Shown piece after piece: positions 17,669 to 30,097 of a DNA stretch of 45,507 bases (within the stretch, counting starts at the first letter, position 1; the number at the start of each line of letters is the position of its first letter). The stretch spans positions 6,629 through 52,135 of the forward strand of contig JAOZSR010000017.1 of NCBI GenBank assembly GCA_029939575.1. Direction: 5' to 3'. This DNA comes from Fidelibacterota bacterium. GTDB taxonomy: Bacteria; Fidelibacterota; UBA2242; JAOZSR01. Position numbers and translations under genes: made by a program. A model generated the notes under the pieces. The model saw nothing but the letters and a program-made list of their open reading frames with translations, made no database searches and was not told where the DNA came from.

Positions 17669-17698
17669 ACATTTAAATAAATAATAAGAGTTTATTAC

Positions 17699-20600
17699 AT
17701 GAATCATCTAAGTATATTAATCGTTGAAAATGAGTATATTGAATCTTTAGATATTAAACAAGGGCTTGAATCTTTTAATTATCATGTATGTGACATTGCT
17801 GATAATACACTTGATGCAATTAAAATGGTTGAAAAATATCTTCCGGATCTGGTTTTAATGGATATCAACTTACAGGAAAAAAATGATGGTATCGGAGCAA
17901 CAAAAATAATTCAGGAAAAATATAATATTCCAGTGGTTTATTTAACGGCAAATACTGACCAACAAACAATTGAATTGGTAAAAAAAACAAGACCCTTTGG
18001 ATTTATAGTCAAGCCATTTTTCAATCGTGAATTAAATGGAACAATAAAAACCGCTCTATATAAACACAAAATCGAAAACGAATTGAAGCAAAACAGGGCC
18101 TGGCTTTTTACAATATTAAAAAGTATTCGCGATGGCGTGTTGGTAGTTGATATGGAAAACAAAATAAAATTTATTAATTTTGCTGCCGAACAACTCCTGG
18201 GTTATAATGAAGATCAGATTTCAGATAAATATATTTTTGATTATTTAAAATTGTATAATACTGAAACCCGACAATATGTAACAAAAGAATGTCTTAATCT
18301 GGGACTCTTAAATTATTCAGATACTTTCTTGTTAGTTTCTAAAAGTGGCAGAAAAACGCTGGTAGAAACGAATGGGGCACCTATTAATGATCATAGAGGT
18401 TCAGAATTAGGCGTTGTCTATGCTTTTCGAGATATTTCTGAACGACAACGATCTCATACCGCTATCATCAACAAGGAAAAAAGATATAGTGAATTAGTTA
18501 ATAATATGTCAAGCGGCGTGGTGGTCTATCGGTCGTGTAATAAAGGAAAAGATTTTATTATTAAAGAATTTAACAAAGCTGCTGAAAAAATTGAATCTGT
18601 TTCCCATACCAAGGTATTGGGCAAAAATTTCACCCAATGTTTCCCGGATTTAAACAACACAAAATTTCTCCAAGTCCTCCAAAATGTTTGGAAAGACGGA
18701 AAGCCGAAGAAACTTCCACTTTCTATTTATAAACACAATAAACTAATAAAATCCTATGAATTTTATGTTTACAGATTACATTCTGGTGAAGTTATATCAG
18801 TGTTTAATGATGTAAAAGAAAAAAAACAAATCAATGAAAAAATTCGTTTGCAGGCAAGTTTGTTAGACTCAATCGGCGAAGCAGTGGTCGCAACTAACCA
18901 GGATGGGATTATATACTATTGGAATAAAGCAGCAGAAGAATTATATGGTTGGAGTGCCGAAGAAAGTCTGGGAATGAACATAACCCAAATCGCCCCGGCA
19001 GAAATAAGTCCTGATATTGCATTGGAAATTAAAACTACCTTAGAACGAGGACAACAATGGAAAGGTGAATATTATATCACCAATCGCAATAACCTTAAAT
19101 TTCCCGTACTGATTATTGACTCTCCGATATTAGACAAAACCGGAAAACTTGTTGGTATAATCGGAATTGTGACTGATATTTCTGATCGAAAAAAAACCCT
19201 GACCGAATTACAACAAATAAAAGAAAAACAATCAGCTATCCTTGAAGCAACTCCAGATTATATGCTTATGGTAAATAGAAAAATGGAGATTGTGTGGGCT
19301 AATGATATTGCAATGAAAACATATGGCCATAATATTGTGGGTATGAACTGTAACAAGGCAATTTTTGGCAAAGAAAAATGTAGTCATCGTATTGATAATA
19401 CAATTTTTAATGATAAAAAAATTAAAGAACGGGAAGTTAGTTGTTCCAAAAACGGCAAAAATAACCTCTATTATCATATAAAAAACAATGTTGTGGCTTG
19501 TGATGCCAACCAAAACCCAACATCAATTTTATTAACAATTCGTGATATCACATCACAAAAAATAGCTATTCAAGAAAAAGAAAAACTCGATGTTCAGTTG
19601 CGACAATCGCAACGTTTGGAAACTATTGGTACACTGGCTGGTGGAATTGCTCATGATTTTAATAATATTCTGACTCCAATAATTGGATATGCAGATATGT
19701 CGATCAGGGCTTTAAATCCGGAACACGAGGTGTCTGGTTTTATTAAAGAAATAAAAAGTGCTGCTATGCGCGCCAAAGATCTGGTAGAACAAATTCTACT
19801 TTTTAGTAAAGAATCAGAGCATAATAAAAAACCTACAGAACTAATAACATTGTTTAAAGAAATTTCCAGGCTAATAAAACCATCTATTCCAAATTCAATA
19901 AAAATTGCTTTGAATTTACCAAAATCACCAATACATATAATGGCTGATGCAACCCAGATTCACCAGGTAATAATGAATCTTTGTGCCAACGCTTACCAGG
20001 CGATGGAAAATTCCGGAGGAATTTTGAGTATTAATGTTGAAGAGATTAAGACTCCTGAACCCTATTTTAATTCGGAGAAAAACAAAGATAATAACTCTTT
20101 TGTATTAATCAAAATCAAAGATACTGGTGTTGGTATTTCGGAAAAGGATATGGAACATATTTTTGAACCCTTTTATACAACAAAAAAATCGGGAAACGGA
20201 CTGGGCTTGTCTGTTGTTCATGGTATTGTGCAAAGTCATAACGGAATCCTTAATATTGTAAGTGAAATTAATCAAGGCACAGAAATTCAGATTTTTTTTC
20301 CGATAATTTCATTAAAACCAAATACAACCCATATCATTGAGAAGCCCCTGATGAAAGGAAACGGGGAAAGAATTTTGTTTATTGATGATGAACAAGTAAT
20401 TATGAACCTTGGAATAAAATTACTTACAAATTTAGGTTATAAGACGGTTGGGTTCACGAGCGCCACAGATGCTTTGGCTTTATTTAAAAAACAACCCGGG
20501 AAATTTGATCTGGTAATTACAGATTTGTTGATGCCGGACATTATCGGAACTCGCCTGTCAGAACAAATTAAAAACATCAGGCAAGATATTCCGATTATGT

Positions 20601-20737
20601 TGCTAACCGGATTTGGGAAAAACCTTCAGGTAATAAAAGCAATGCCAACTATTGATGTAGTAGCAATGAAACCCCTTGTTATTAGCCAAATAGGCGAAAT
20701 AGTGAATAAAATAATTAAAAAAAAGAGGGCTGTGTGA
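17699..20737 (+). CDS. Hybrid sensor histidine kinase: REC-PAS(4)-HisKA-HATPase-REC
   Basis: 1012 residues, cytoplasmic, no membrane segment. Receiver 1 (1-125) has phospho-acceptor D55, T83 and K105. Four PAS regions follow (about 133-248, 255-372, 380-498 and 508-620; the last includes two cysteines, C551 and C561). The kinase core has H652 in GGIAHDFNNILTPIIGY, N-box N764, the G1 motif DTGVGIS (808-814) and G2 GNGLGLS (832-838). Receiver 2 has D896/D897, D942 and K991. It can therefore receive a phosphoryl signal, sense through PAS domains and relay internally. The next gene, a stand-alone receiver, overlaps it by 4 bases and is the likely target. The stimulus is unknown. Confidence 0.95.
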   Translation: MNHLSILIVENEYIESLDIKQGLESFNYHVCDIADNTLDAIKMVEKYLPDLVLMDINLQEKNDGIGATKIIQEKYNIPVVYLTANTDQQTIELVKKTRPFGFIVKPFFNRELNGTIKTALYKHKIENELKQNRAWLFTILKSIRDGVLVVDMENKIKFINFAAEQLLGYNEDQISDKYIFDYLKLYNTETRQYVTKECLNLGLLNYSDTFLLVSKSGRKTLVETNGAPINDHRGSELGVVYAFRDISERQRSHTAIINKEKRYSELVNNMSSGVVVYRSCNKGKDFIIKEFNKAAEKIESVSHTKVLGKNFTQCFPDLNNTKFLQVLQNVWKDGKPKKLPLSIYKHNKLIKSYEFYVYRLHSGEVISVFNDVKEKKQINEKIRLQASLLDSIGEAVVATNQDGIIYYWNKAAEELYGWSAEESLGMNITQIAPAEISPDIALEIKTTLERGQQWKGEYYITNRNNLKFPVLIIDSPILDKTGKLVGIIGIVTDISDRKKTLTELQQIKEKQSAILEATPDYMLMVNRKMEIVWANDIAMKTYGHNIVGMNCNKAIFGKEKCSHRIDNTIFNDKKIKEREVSCSKNGKNNLYYHIKNNVVACDANQNPTSILLTIRDITSQKIAIQEKEKLDVQLRQSQRLETIGTLAGGIAHDFNNILTPIIGYADMSIRALNPEHEVSGFIKEIKSAAMRAKDLVEQILLFSKESEHNKKPTELITLFKEISRLIKPSIPNSIKIALNLPKSPIHIMADATQIHQVIMNLCANAYQAMENSGGILSINVEEIKTPEPYFNSEKNKDNNSFVLIKIKDTGVGISEKDMEHIFEPFYTTKKSGNGLGLSVVHGIVQSHNGILNIVSEINQGTEIQIFFPIISLKPNTTHIIEKPLMKGNGERILFIDDEQVIMNLGIKLLTNLGYKTVGFTSATDALALFKKQPGKFDLVITDLLMPDIIGTRLSEQIKNIRQDIPIMLLTGFGKNLQVIKAMPTIDVVAMKPLVISQIGEIVNKIIKKKRAV

Positions 20738-21099
20738 AAAAGATTTTAATTGTTGATGATGAAAAACCTATTCTGTATTTACTTAAAAAATTTTTAACAA
20801 GAGAAGGATTCAATGCAATTACTACCGAACATGGAAAAGAGGTTAATAATATCCTGGAAAACCAAAATATTGATTTGGTTATCCTCGATATTATTATGCC
20901 CGAGGTAGAAGGTCTTGAAATTATAAGAGCAATCAAAAAAACACATGACACCATTAAAATCATCGCTATTTCCGGTGGTGGAAGAATTGGCCCTGAAAAT
21001 TATCTAAAACTTGCATCAATGATTGGTGCTCATTATACAATGAAAAAACCCTTAGACCTGGAAAAATTGTTATTAATTGTAAAAAATCTATTGAAATAA
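20734..21099 (+). CDS. Single-domain response regulator (CheY-like)
   Basis: 121 residues, just one receiver domain: acidic pair D8/D9, phospho-acceptor D52, S80 in the T/S position and K105. There is no DNA-binding or enzymatic output domain, so it must act through protein contacts or as a relay to a further phosphotransfer protein. The start is GTG inside the kinase stop (GTGA), giving coupled translation with the hybrid kinase. No partner output gene is nearby. Confidence 0.93.
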   Translation: MKKILIVDDEKPILYLLKKFLTREGFNAITTEHGKEVNNILENQNIDLVILDIIMPEVEGLEIIRAIKKTHDTIKIIAISGGGRIGPENYLKLASMIGAHYTMKKPLDLEKLLLIVKNLLK

Positions 21100-21260
21100 T
21101 ATTACACAAATATCTGTTTTTTTTGCATCCGGTTGAAATTATCAATCAATTTTTGTATGTCAATTATGATAAAAATTATCCTTAATATTTTTTTATAGAT
21201 AAATATAAAAAAAATTCATAGTTTAGGAAGTGTTTTTTTAAAATAACCAACGAGATGATT

Positions 21261-21554
21261 ATGTTTATATTTGGATATCTATTTATCGCAATCGCAAAAA
21301 TATTGTCTTTTGCTATTAATCTTTATATCTTTGTCATTATAGTAAATGCCATGATTTCATGGTTTTCCCTCTCAAAAAAGCATGAAATAATAACCTTAAT
21401 TAATTCCATGGTGGAACCGGTTTTAGAACAAATCCGAAAACACCTTCCTGCTTTTTCATTTGATATATCTCCGATTATTGCTATTTTGGTTTTGTATTTT
21501 CTTGATGAATTTGTAGTTAATGTTTTAAAACGCCTGGGTCAAACACTTCTTTAA
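21261..21554 (+). CDS. YggT family membrane protein
   Basis: 97 residues. Two hydrophobic segments flank the family motif (FVIIVNAMISWFSL...INSMVEPVLEQIRKHLP...DISPIIAILVLYFLDEF). The ATG at 21261 is preferred over the one at 21255 because ACGAG lies at correct distance before it. YggT proteins are inner-membrane proteins linked to division or osmotic stress and often sit next to divIVA-like genes, as here (22 bases upstream of one). The precise role is unknown. Confidence 0.88.
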   Translation: MFIFGYLFIAIAKILSFAINLYIFVIIVNAMISWFSLSKKHEIITLINSMVEPVLEQIRKHLPAFSFDISPIIAILVLYFLDEFVVNVLKRLGQTLL

Positions 21555-21575
21555 TAAATAATCTAGAATGTTTAT

Positions 21576-22028
21576 ATGATTACTCTAAAAGATATTATTA
21601 ATAGAAAATTTAATAAAACTTTTCGTGGCTACGATCCTGTTGAAGTGCATTATTTTTTGGAAATGATGGGTGAAGAATTCAAAAAAATGGAAACAAAAAT
21701 CCGAGATTTTGAGCAAATTGACATTGAATTTCGGAAAATTGACGGTACAACTCCCGGACAAATATTAGCCGGCGCTACTGAAAAAGCCGCCCAAATAGTA
21801 ATAGATGCCGAAAGAGTAGCCACCGAAGCCCTTCAGGGAGCAAAAAGAGAAAAAGACAAAATAGACAAAACTATCACCAACTTGAAATTTGAAAGAGAAA
21901 AAATAATTCATTCTTTTAAACAAATTGTAAAAAAACAAAATGATATAATCCAAACTTACGCCTTCCAGGAAGGTGATATTTCCTTTAAAGATGATCTTGG
22001 TGAACAAAATAGCGATGAGGAATATTGA
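21576..22028 (+). CDS. DivIVA domain-containing coiled-coil protein
   Basis: 150 residues. The N-terminal signature (ITLKDIINRKFNKTFRGYDPVEVHYFLEMM) is the DivIVA lipid-binding and turn motif; the rest is predicted coiled coil (about 40-60 and 75-135) with an acidic tail. DivIVA proteins bind curved membrane and position cell-division or envelope machinery, although in Gram-negative lineages their role is little studied. Its stop overlaps the next gene's ATG by one base (TGATG), so it is coupled to the PNP-like gene. Confidence 0.9.
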   Translation: MITLKDIINRKFNKTFRGYDPVEVHYFLEMMGEEFKKMETKIRDFEQIDIEFRKIDGTTPGQILAGATEKAAQIVIDAERVATEALQGAKREKDKIDKTITNLKFEREKIIHSFKQIVKKQNDIIQTYAFQEGDISFKDDLGEQNSDEEY

Positions 22029-22702
22029 TGAATGAAAATAAATTTACCGATATTTCTTTTAACCAAATTTTTAACAATCACAAACTGGCTGTAATTACAA
22101 CTATTAAACCAAATAAATATTTATTTCCAAATATTAACACCAATTTTCTTGATCATGACGATGATATTGAAATATTTTCCGATAACAAAAATCTTTATAA
22201 TGTTTTATATCTTAAAACAGAATACTCAGTTGTTGATAGAAAAAATATTATAAGACAATTAATTTCTAAGAATATTAAAATTTTTGTTTTTATTGGTAAT
22301 GGGTATAGTTTACAGAGTGGTAAAAAAGATAAAAACATTATAATTTCCGACCATATTAATTGCTCTGGCCAAAATCCGCTAATTGGACAAAATAATGATA
22401 ATTTTGGTGTGCGTTTTCCCGATGTTACGGACTTATATTCCAAAAAAATAAGAAATACTATTTTAACAAATTTTCCAGATCAATTTTATGAATCCATTCT
22501 CTTTATTCCAAAAACACTGAAAAAGTTTACCAATTTTGAACAAAACATAGTTGATAAAAACAATCTTTCAATTATTTCAAAAGATATTTATGCAGAAACT
22601 ATTACTGCAAAGCATGCGGGATGTGAATCTGTGGGTATAATATTGTTTGATGATAAAATAAACTTAAGTAAAATAATTTCTTCTATTATTGAAACCGCCT
22701 GA
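22028..22702 (+). CDS. Degenerate purine nucleoside phosphorylase homologue
   Basis: 224 residues, about 50 fewer than usual for trimeric PNP. The family motif is clear in the middle: IIISDHINCSGQNPLIGQN then FGVRFPDVTDLYSKKIR, matching the ISDHIN...GPRFPDMS segment of PunA-type enzymes. The end, ISKDIYAETITAKHAGCESVGI, matches the STVPE...ARH.G...G region. Missing or altered are the N-terminal GSGLG phosphate loop (here AVITTIKPNK), the NAAGG loop, and the N of the VTN motif (here FDD). Catalysis as a standard phosphorylase therefore looks unlikely; it may bind a nucleoside or have a structural role. It is the third gene of the yggT-divIVA cluster. Confidence 0.7.
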   Translation: MNENKFTDISFNQIFNNHKLAVITTIKPNKYLFPNINTNFLDHDDDIEIFSDNKNLYNVLYLKTEYSVVDRKNIIRQLISKNIKIFVFIGNGYSLQSGKKDKNIIISDHINCSGQNPLIGQNNDNFGVRFPDVTDLYSKKIRNTILTNFPDQFYESILFIPKTLKKFTNFEQNIVDKNNLSIISKDIYAETITAKHAGCESVGIILFDDKINLSKIISSIIETA

Positions 22703-22728
22703 TTTTTTTTAAAAAATAATTTCTTATA

Positions 22729-22767
22729 AAAAAATCTCCCATGATGAAACATAATGGGAGATTTTTT
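22729..22767. terminator. Strong bidirectional terminator
   Basis: Perfect 14-bp arms (22729-22742 and 22754-22767) enclose an 11-base loop. A6 on one side and T6 on the other serve both the plus-strand yggT-divIVA-PNP unit and the minus-strand gyrA end. Confidence 0.93.
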
Positions 22768-22779
22768 ATTTTTAACCAT

Positions 22780-25284
22780 TTATTCTATTGACTGTTGTCC
22801 TGCTTCTATTTCATCTTCTTCGGAATCTTCAATCTTGTCAGATTCCATTATTCGTGTAACGGCGGAAATTGAATCATCACCATCTAATTTAATTAGTCTG
22901 ACACCCTGTGTATTTCTACTGATTGTACGAACAGTTGCCACAGGTAAGCGGATAAGAATACCTTTTTGGGTGATGATCATGAGATCATCAGTATCAACAA
23001 CTTCTTTCAGGGCAATCATTTTACCATTTCTAAGTGATGTTTTTAAAGTAATAACGCCAACGCCACCCCTGTTAATAACCGGATAATCACTAATTTCTGT
23101 TTTCTTTCCATATCCGTTTTCTGATACAGCCAACAAAGTTCCTGCCTCTTGTTTTACAGTAACCATTCCAACAACCTCGTTACCTTTGCCGGGAATTTTA
23201 ATTCCCCTGACACCGGCAGCAGTACGTCCCATAGACCTGATATCACTTTCTCTAAATCTAATAGATTTTCCATGCGAGGTTCCCATAATAATATCCATAC
23301 TACCATTAGTAATCAAAACTTCAATCAAATCGTCGTCATCACCGATATTAATTGCTTTAATTCCACCTTTACGGGGATTACCGAATGCAGATAAGTTTGT
23401 TTTCTTAACAGTTCCTTTTTTTGTTGCCATCATAATATAGCGATCATCAGTAAATTCTTTTACAGCAAGAATTGCTTTAACCTGTTCGTTTGGCTCGGTC
23501 GTTTTGATGAGGTTAACAATCGCCCGTCCTCTGGTTGTTCTGCCACCACGAGGAATTTCATGAACTTTTAGCCAATAGCATTTACCAATATCAGTAAAAA
23601 ACATAATATAATCATGTGTATTGGCTATAAAAATATTGGTTACATAATCATCATCCCTGGTTTTCGCACCTCGGCTTCCTCTGCCACCTCTATTTTGTCG
23701 TCTTGAAGAATCAACAGGAAAGCGTTTTATAAAACCATGATTTGTAATTGTAATAACCATATCTTCTTCGGCAATCATATCTTCAATAGAAAAATCTCCC
23801 AGGCCGCCCATAATTTCTGTTTTGCGCTCATCACCATATTTTTCTTTTATTTCAAGTAATTCATTTTTAACAATTAAAAATTGCTCCGAAGTATTATTCA
23901 GGATGAATTTTAATTTTTCTATTAATTTCAGAATATCTTTATATTCTTCAATAATTTTATGAATTTCCAAACTTGTTAATTTTTGCAGGCGCATGTCTAA
24001 AATAGCCTGGGCCTGTTTATCTGAAAATGAAAACCTGACTATTAATTTTTCTTTAGCTTCGGAAGGTGATCCCGACGCCCGGATTATTTTAATGACTTCA
24101 TCAATATTATCCAGAGCGATTTTTATACCTTCAAGAATATGAGCTTTTGCTTCGGCAACTTTAAGATCATATTGGGTTCTTCTAACAACAACTTCAATCC
24201 TGAAAGCAATAAATTTCTCAATTATCTGTTTTAAATTTAATAACTTCGGTATGCCTTTATCCAAAGCAAGTAAATTAATACCAAAACTATCTTGTAACTG
24301 AGTATTTTGATAAAGCTGATTAAGAATAACTTCGGGATAAATATCTTTTCTTAATTCAACTACTACCCTAATCCCTTCTTTATTTGATTCATCACGAAGG
24401 TCAGTAATACCCTCTATAACCTTATTTTTTACAAGATCAGCAATTTTTGTTATAAGATTAGCTTTATTTACCTGGTATGGAAGTTCCGTAATAATTATTC
24501 GCTCTTTTCCGGTTTTCATTGTTTCGGTATATGCACGAGCGCGCATTTTGATAATTCCGCGGCCTGTTTCATAGGCTTTTACGATTTCACTTTTTCCAAG
24601 AATAATACCTCCGGTTGGAAAATCAGGTCCGGTGATAAAATTCATTAGATCGGCAACTGTACATTCCGGATTATCAATATAATGAATAACTCCATTAAGG
24701 ACTTCTGTATTACAATGTGGAGGAATATTAGTAGCCATACCAACTGCAATTCCACTGGCACCATTTATTAATAATGTTGGTATTGTTGTTGGTAAAACAC
24801 TTGGCTCCTGGAGAGAATCATCAAAATTTGGTACATAATCAACTGTTTCTTTGTCAATATCTTTTAATAATTCAGAAGCAATTCTACTCATCCTGGCTTC
24901 TGTATACCTCATTGCCGCAGCATTATCTCCATCAATAGAGCCAAAATTACCTTGTCCCTGTATCAATGGATATCTTAAAGAAAAAGTCTGGGCCATTCTA
25001 ACCAAAGCACCATAAACAGAAGAATCACCATGAGGATGATATTTACCAAGAACTTCTCCCACAATTCTTGCACATTTTTTTGGAGGGCGATTAAAAACCA
25101 ACCCTAAATCGAACATTCCATACATAATTCTGCGGTGAACAGGTTTTAATCCATCCCTTACATCCGGTAAAGCTCTGGATACAATAACCGACATTGAATA
25201 ATCGAGATATGCATTTTTCATCTCGTCTTCAATATTTATCGGAATTATTTTATCTCTTCTAAAATCTAAATCTTTTTGATTCAT
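22780..25284 (-). CDS. gyrA: DNA gyrase subunit A
   Basis: 834 residues, full length. ATP-dependent negative supercoiling as A2B2 with GyrB. Breakage-reunion domain: active-site Y127 in MRYTEARMS, and the quinolone-region motif [19 protein letters not shown] (81-99). At the position of E. coli D87 there is glycine (G92), while S83 is conserved (S88). The C-terminal beta-pinwheel has a GyrA-box (QNRGGRG), supporting gyrase rather than topoisomerase IV. It follows gyrB with a 3-base gap and is the last gene of the leftward replication cluster. Confidence 0.97.
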   Translation of the reverse strand: MNQKDLDFRRDKIIPINIEDEMKNAYLDYSMSVIVSRALPDVRDGLKPVHRRIMYGMFDLGLVFNRPPKKCARIVGEVLGKYHPHGDSSVYGALVRMAQTFSLRYPLIQGQGNFGSIDGDNAAAMRYTEARMSRIASELLKDIDKETVDYVPNFDDSLQEPSVLPTTIPTLLINGASGIAVGMATNIPPHCNTEVLNGVIHYIDNPECTVADLMNFITGPDFPTGGIILGKSEIVKAYETGRGIIKMRARAYTETMKTGKERIIITELPYQVNKANLITKIADLVKNKVIEGITDLRDESNKEGIRVVVELRKDIYPEVILNQLYQNTQLQDSFGINLLALDKGIPKLLNLKQIIEKFIAFRIEVVVRRTQYDLKVAEAKAHILEGIKIALDNIDEVIKIIRASGSPSEAKEKLIVRFSFSDKQAQAILDMRLQKLTSLEIHKIIEEYKDILKLIEKLKFILNNTSEQFLIVKNELLEIKEKYGDERKTEIMGGLGDFSIEDMIAEEDMVITITNHGFIKRFPVDSSRRQNRGGRGSRGAKTRDDDYVTNIFIANTHDYIMFFTDIGKCYWLKVHEIPRGGRTTRGRAIVNLIKTTEPNEQVKAILAVKEFTDDRYIMMATKKGTVKKTNLSAFGNPRKGGIKAINIGDDDDLIEVLITNGSMDIIMGTSHGKSIRFRESDIRSMGRTAAGVRGIKIPGKGNEVVGMVTVKQEAGTLLAVSENGYGKKTEISDYPVINRGGVGVITLKTSLRNGKMIALKEVVDTDDLMIITQKGILIRLPVATVRTISRNTQGVRLIKLDGDDSISAVTRIMESDKIEDSEEDEIEAGQQSIE

Positions 25285-25287
25285 AAA

Positions 25288-27491
<2,204 letters not shown>

Positions 27492-27493
27492 AA

Positions 27494-28606
27494 TCAGGAA
27501 ACTCCACTAGACAAATCAATCAATAGTGTACTGGAATTTTCTATTTCCAAATTATATTTTTTCAACTCAGATATATCTGTAGTTGTTACAAATGTTTGAT
27601 TTGTCATGCTTATTTCTTTTACAATCCGGGTACAATGTTTTCCATCCAGTAGTGCAAAAAGATCATCTAATAAAAAAATTACTTTTTTTGTAATATTTTT
27701 TTCTATGTAATCAGCTTCTGCCATTTTCAGAGCGACTAAAAAAACCTTGTTTTCGCCTTGTGACCCGATTTCCCTCAATTCGTGTTCATCAATATAAAAA
27801 ATAACATTATCTAAATGAGGCCCACACGTTGTTCTGGTGAGCAAAAGATCCTTATTAAACCTTTTTTTTAACTTGTCAATAAAAACTGTCTCTAAGTTAA
27901 CCATTTCTGACTTAATATTATAATTAATTTTTATTTTTGGTGCAAAATTTAAATGGGTAATATTTTCAAACTTTTTAATAAATATTTTTTCAAATTTTTC
28001 TAAAAATTGAATCCGTTTTTCATAAATTATTTTTGCTGATTTAACTAATAATTCATCCTGAACTTCAAAATACTGATCATAGGTATTATTTTTATTTTTA
28101 TAATCGTTAAGTAATATATTTCTATCGGTAAGTCTTTTTGAATAATCGATCAGAGCCTGAAAATATTTTTTATCCACCTGGGAAATTATACGATTAATAA
28201 AATTTCTCCTTATAGAAGGATTTCCGAGAGTTATATCATTATTAGTCGGTGATAAAATTACTACTGGTATTTTACCAATAATATCAGTTTTTTTTTCTAA
28301 AGGATTTTTATCCAATAATATTTTTTTTCCAATATTATTTTCATAATTAACATTAACATTTATTTTTTTATTATCTTCACCTATAAATTCACCAAAAATT
28401 TGAAAATAATTGCTGTCTTTATTTAAAGCAGTTCTATCATATTTGGTTTTGAAACTTTTTGATAAAGTAAGGTAATGAATTGCCTCTAAAATGGATGTTT
28501 TTCCAGATCCATTTTCACCAAAAATAATATTTAAATTTTTATTAAAATTAAAAGTACTATTTATATAATTTCTAAAATTTATTATTTTTAAATTATTTAA
28601 TATCAA
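27494..28606 (-). CDS. recF: DNA replication and repair protein RecF
   Basis: 370 residues. ABC-type SMC-like ATPase that loads RecA at gaps with RecO and RecR. The opening LNNLKIINFRNYINSTFNF and Walker A GENGSGKT (30-37) fit RecF; the signature region reads GSQGENK instead of the common SQGQQ/R, and Walker B/D-loop is FLLDDLFALLD. TCGPHLDNVIF is the conserved GPHRDD-like segment. The start is TTG, dictated by the family N-terminus. It lies 14 bases after dnaN. The sequence is very AT-rich and lysine/asparagine-rich. Confidence 0.94.
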   Translation of the reverse strand: MILNNLKIINFRNYINSTFNFNKNLNIIFGENGSGKTSILEAIHYLTLSKSFKTKYDRTALNKDSNYFQIFGEFIGEDNKKINVNVNYENNIGKKILLDKNPLEKKTDIIGKIPVVILSPTNNDITLGNPSIRRNFINRIISQVDKKYFQALIDYSKRLTDRNILLNDYKNKNNTYDQYFEVQDELLVKSAKIIYEKRIQFLEKFEKIFIKKFENITHLNFAPKIKINYNIKSEMVNLETVFIDKLKKRFNKDLLLTRTTCGPHLDNVIFYIDEHELREIGSQGENKVFLVALKMAEADYIEKNITKKVIFLLDDLFALLDGKHCTRIVKEISMTNQTFVTTTDISELKKYNLEIENSSTLLIDLSSGVS

Positions 28607-28620
28607 TATCTTGTAATAAA

Positions 28621-29736
28621 TTATTCATTTAACATAATAGGCATCAAAAGCATAGTTAGGTCTTCATCTTCGTTTTGGTCTTCACTTAAGAAAATACTTG
28701 GACCTGATTCATTATTAAACTTTATAATTACATTTGATGTCTCAATATTTTTCAAAATATCTATTAAATATTCCGCATTATAGCCGATTGTTATGGATTC
28801 ACCTTCATATTGCATAAATATTTTTTCATCTGAAGAAGATCTTCTTTCAGCATCAATCGTATCAATTTTTGAACCTTCTTTATCAAAATTAATTGAAACC
28901 TGTTTAGTGGATTTATTAGACAAAATTGCACATCTTTTTAAAACCGCTATCAATTCTTTTACATCACAAATAACAATATTTTTATTTTCATCAGGAATTA
29001 CTTTTTCATAATTCGGAAAATTTTCATCTATTAACCTGGAAAAAATCACAGTATTTTCTAATTCCACTTTAACATGATTCTCACTTAAGGAAATAGTTGT
29101 GTTTTTATCGGTTTCAAGATACGATAATAAAATATTTAAAAATTTTGACGGAATTATTATTTTTTCTGTAATATCTCCGGAGGGATAATCTTTTCTTTTT
29201 AAACAAACTAAACGATGACTATCTGTTGAAACGGCTATTATTTCTTTTGGATTAAATTCAAATAATACTCCTAATAGTGCCGGTTTTAGTTCATCTCTAC
29301 CCACTGCAAAAATTGTTTTTCTAATCATTCTTGAAAATATTTCGTTACTTATTTGAATATTTTTGGTAGTATTTATCGATGGTAATGAAGGAAATTCTTC
29401 TCCAGGTTTTCCCATAATAGAAAAAATTCCATTATTAGTTTTCAAATTTACTTCATAGTTTTCCGAACAGGAGATAACAATTTCCGGTTCATTTATTTCA
29501 TTCACCAGATTCAAAATAGTAACAGCAGGAATGGTAACTGATCCATCTTGACCATTATTTATTTCTATGGTTGTTGCCATTGTTATTTCAATATCACTGG
29601 CCATTAATTTTAAAATATTTCCTTCTACCTGGAAAAGCACACTGCTTAAAATTGGCATTGTTGATCTGATTGGAGATACTTTAATTAATTGTTGTAAATT
29701 TTTCTGTAATATATTCCTTTGAATACTTAGATACAT
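28621..29736 (-). CDS. dnaN: DNA polymerase III beta subunit (sliding clamp)
   Basis: 371 residues, standard three-domain clamp. It begins with ILQKNLQQLIKVSPIRSTMPILSSVLFQVEG and ends with LLMPIMLNE, close to the usual M-P-(M/L)-R-L terminus. The middle DSHRLVCLKRKD segment matches the family. It encircles DNA and tethers polymerase III. The start follows AAAAAGGAG. dnaA, the usual upstream neighbour, is absent; a 360-bp AT-rich gap separates it from a parvulin gene. Confidence 0.96.
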   Translation of the reverse strand: MYLSIQRNILQKNLQQLIKVSPIRSTMPILSSVLFQVEGNILKLMASDIEITMATTIEINNGQDGSVTIPAVTILNLVNEINEPEIVISCSENYEVNLKTNNGIFSIMGKPGEEFPSLPSINTTKNIQISNEIFSRMIRKTIFAVGRDELKPALLGVLFEFNPKEIIAVSTDSHRLVCLKRKDYPSGDITEKIIIPSKFLNILLSYLETDKNTTISLSENHVKVELENTVIFSRLIDENFPNYEKVIPDENKNIVICDVKELIAVLKRCAILSNKSTKQVSINFDKEGSKIDTIDAERRSSSDEKIFMQYEGESITIGYNAEYLIDILKNIETSNVIIKFNNESGPSIFLSEDQNEDEDLTMLLMPIMLNE

Positions 29737-30097
29737 TTTTAACTCCTTTTTACCAATAATTATTTTTCTTTTTATATTAGTAAATCATTATAAAATATTC
29801 AAGTTTTTTATCTTTTTATTTATTTATATTATATATCTTTTAATTATTATTATTATTAGTGTGTTGATATGTTAATATTTAATTTTTCATCCTCTATTAT
29901 CAAGTCTGTATAACTTCTTAAAAAATGTTAGTAAATGAAAATTGTTAAAGAATTTTAAAGATATTTTTAATTAATATTACAAATATTACGATTTATTAAT
30001 TTCTCTTAACAACTTACTAACATAGTTAATAAGATATGTCTATTGGTTATCAACATCACTTCTAATTTCAAAAAAACTCTGTTTATATTGAAATAAA
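29737..30097. other. Very AT-rich intergenic region upstream of dnaN
   Basis: This is where dnaA-dnaN spacers with oriC elements are found in many bacteria, but here dnaA is missing. I see one DnaA-box-like TTATCAACA (30047-30055, one mismatch to TTATCCACA) and no cluster. It holds a candidate dnaN promoter. An origin here is possible but poorly supported. Confidence 0.4.
29774..29802 (-). promoter_or_regulatory. Candidate promoter for dnaN-recF-dciA-gyrB-gyrA
   Basis: On the minus strand TTGAAT (29802-29797), a 17-base spacer and TAATAT (29779-29774) lie 38 bases before the dnaN start. Spacing is ideal but the region is so AT-rich that chance matches are common. Confidence 0.4.

Larger units (their letters stand above)
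16998..17698. other. 700-bp intergenic region with several dyads
   Basis: No protein gene is convincing here. It contains a 17-bp palindrome (17172-17188), a long stem-loop with a T run (17396-17441), a promoter-like pair (17525-17554) and a Fur-like 6-1-6 dyad (17656-17668), each listed separately. A small RNA ending at the 17.4-kb stem-loop is possible. Confidence 0.5.

Noticed and set aside
30047-30055. DnaA-box-like TTATCAACA upstream of dnaN
   Set aside because: Single one-mismatch copy in very AT-rich DNA; not enough to call an origin.
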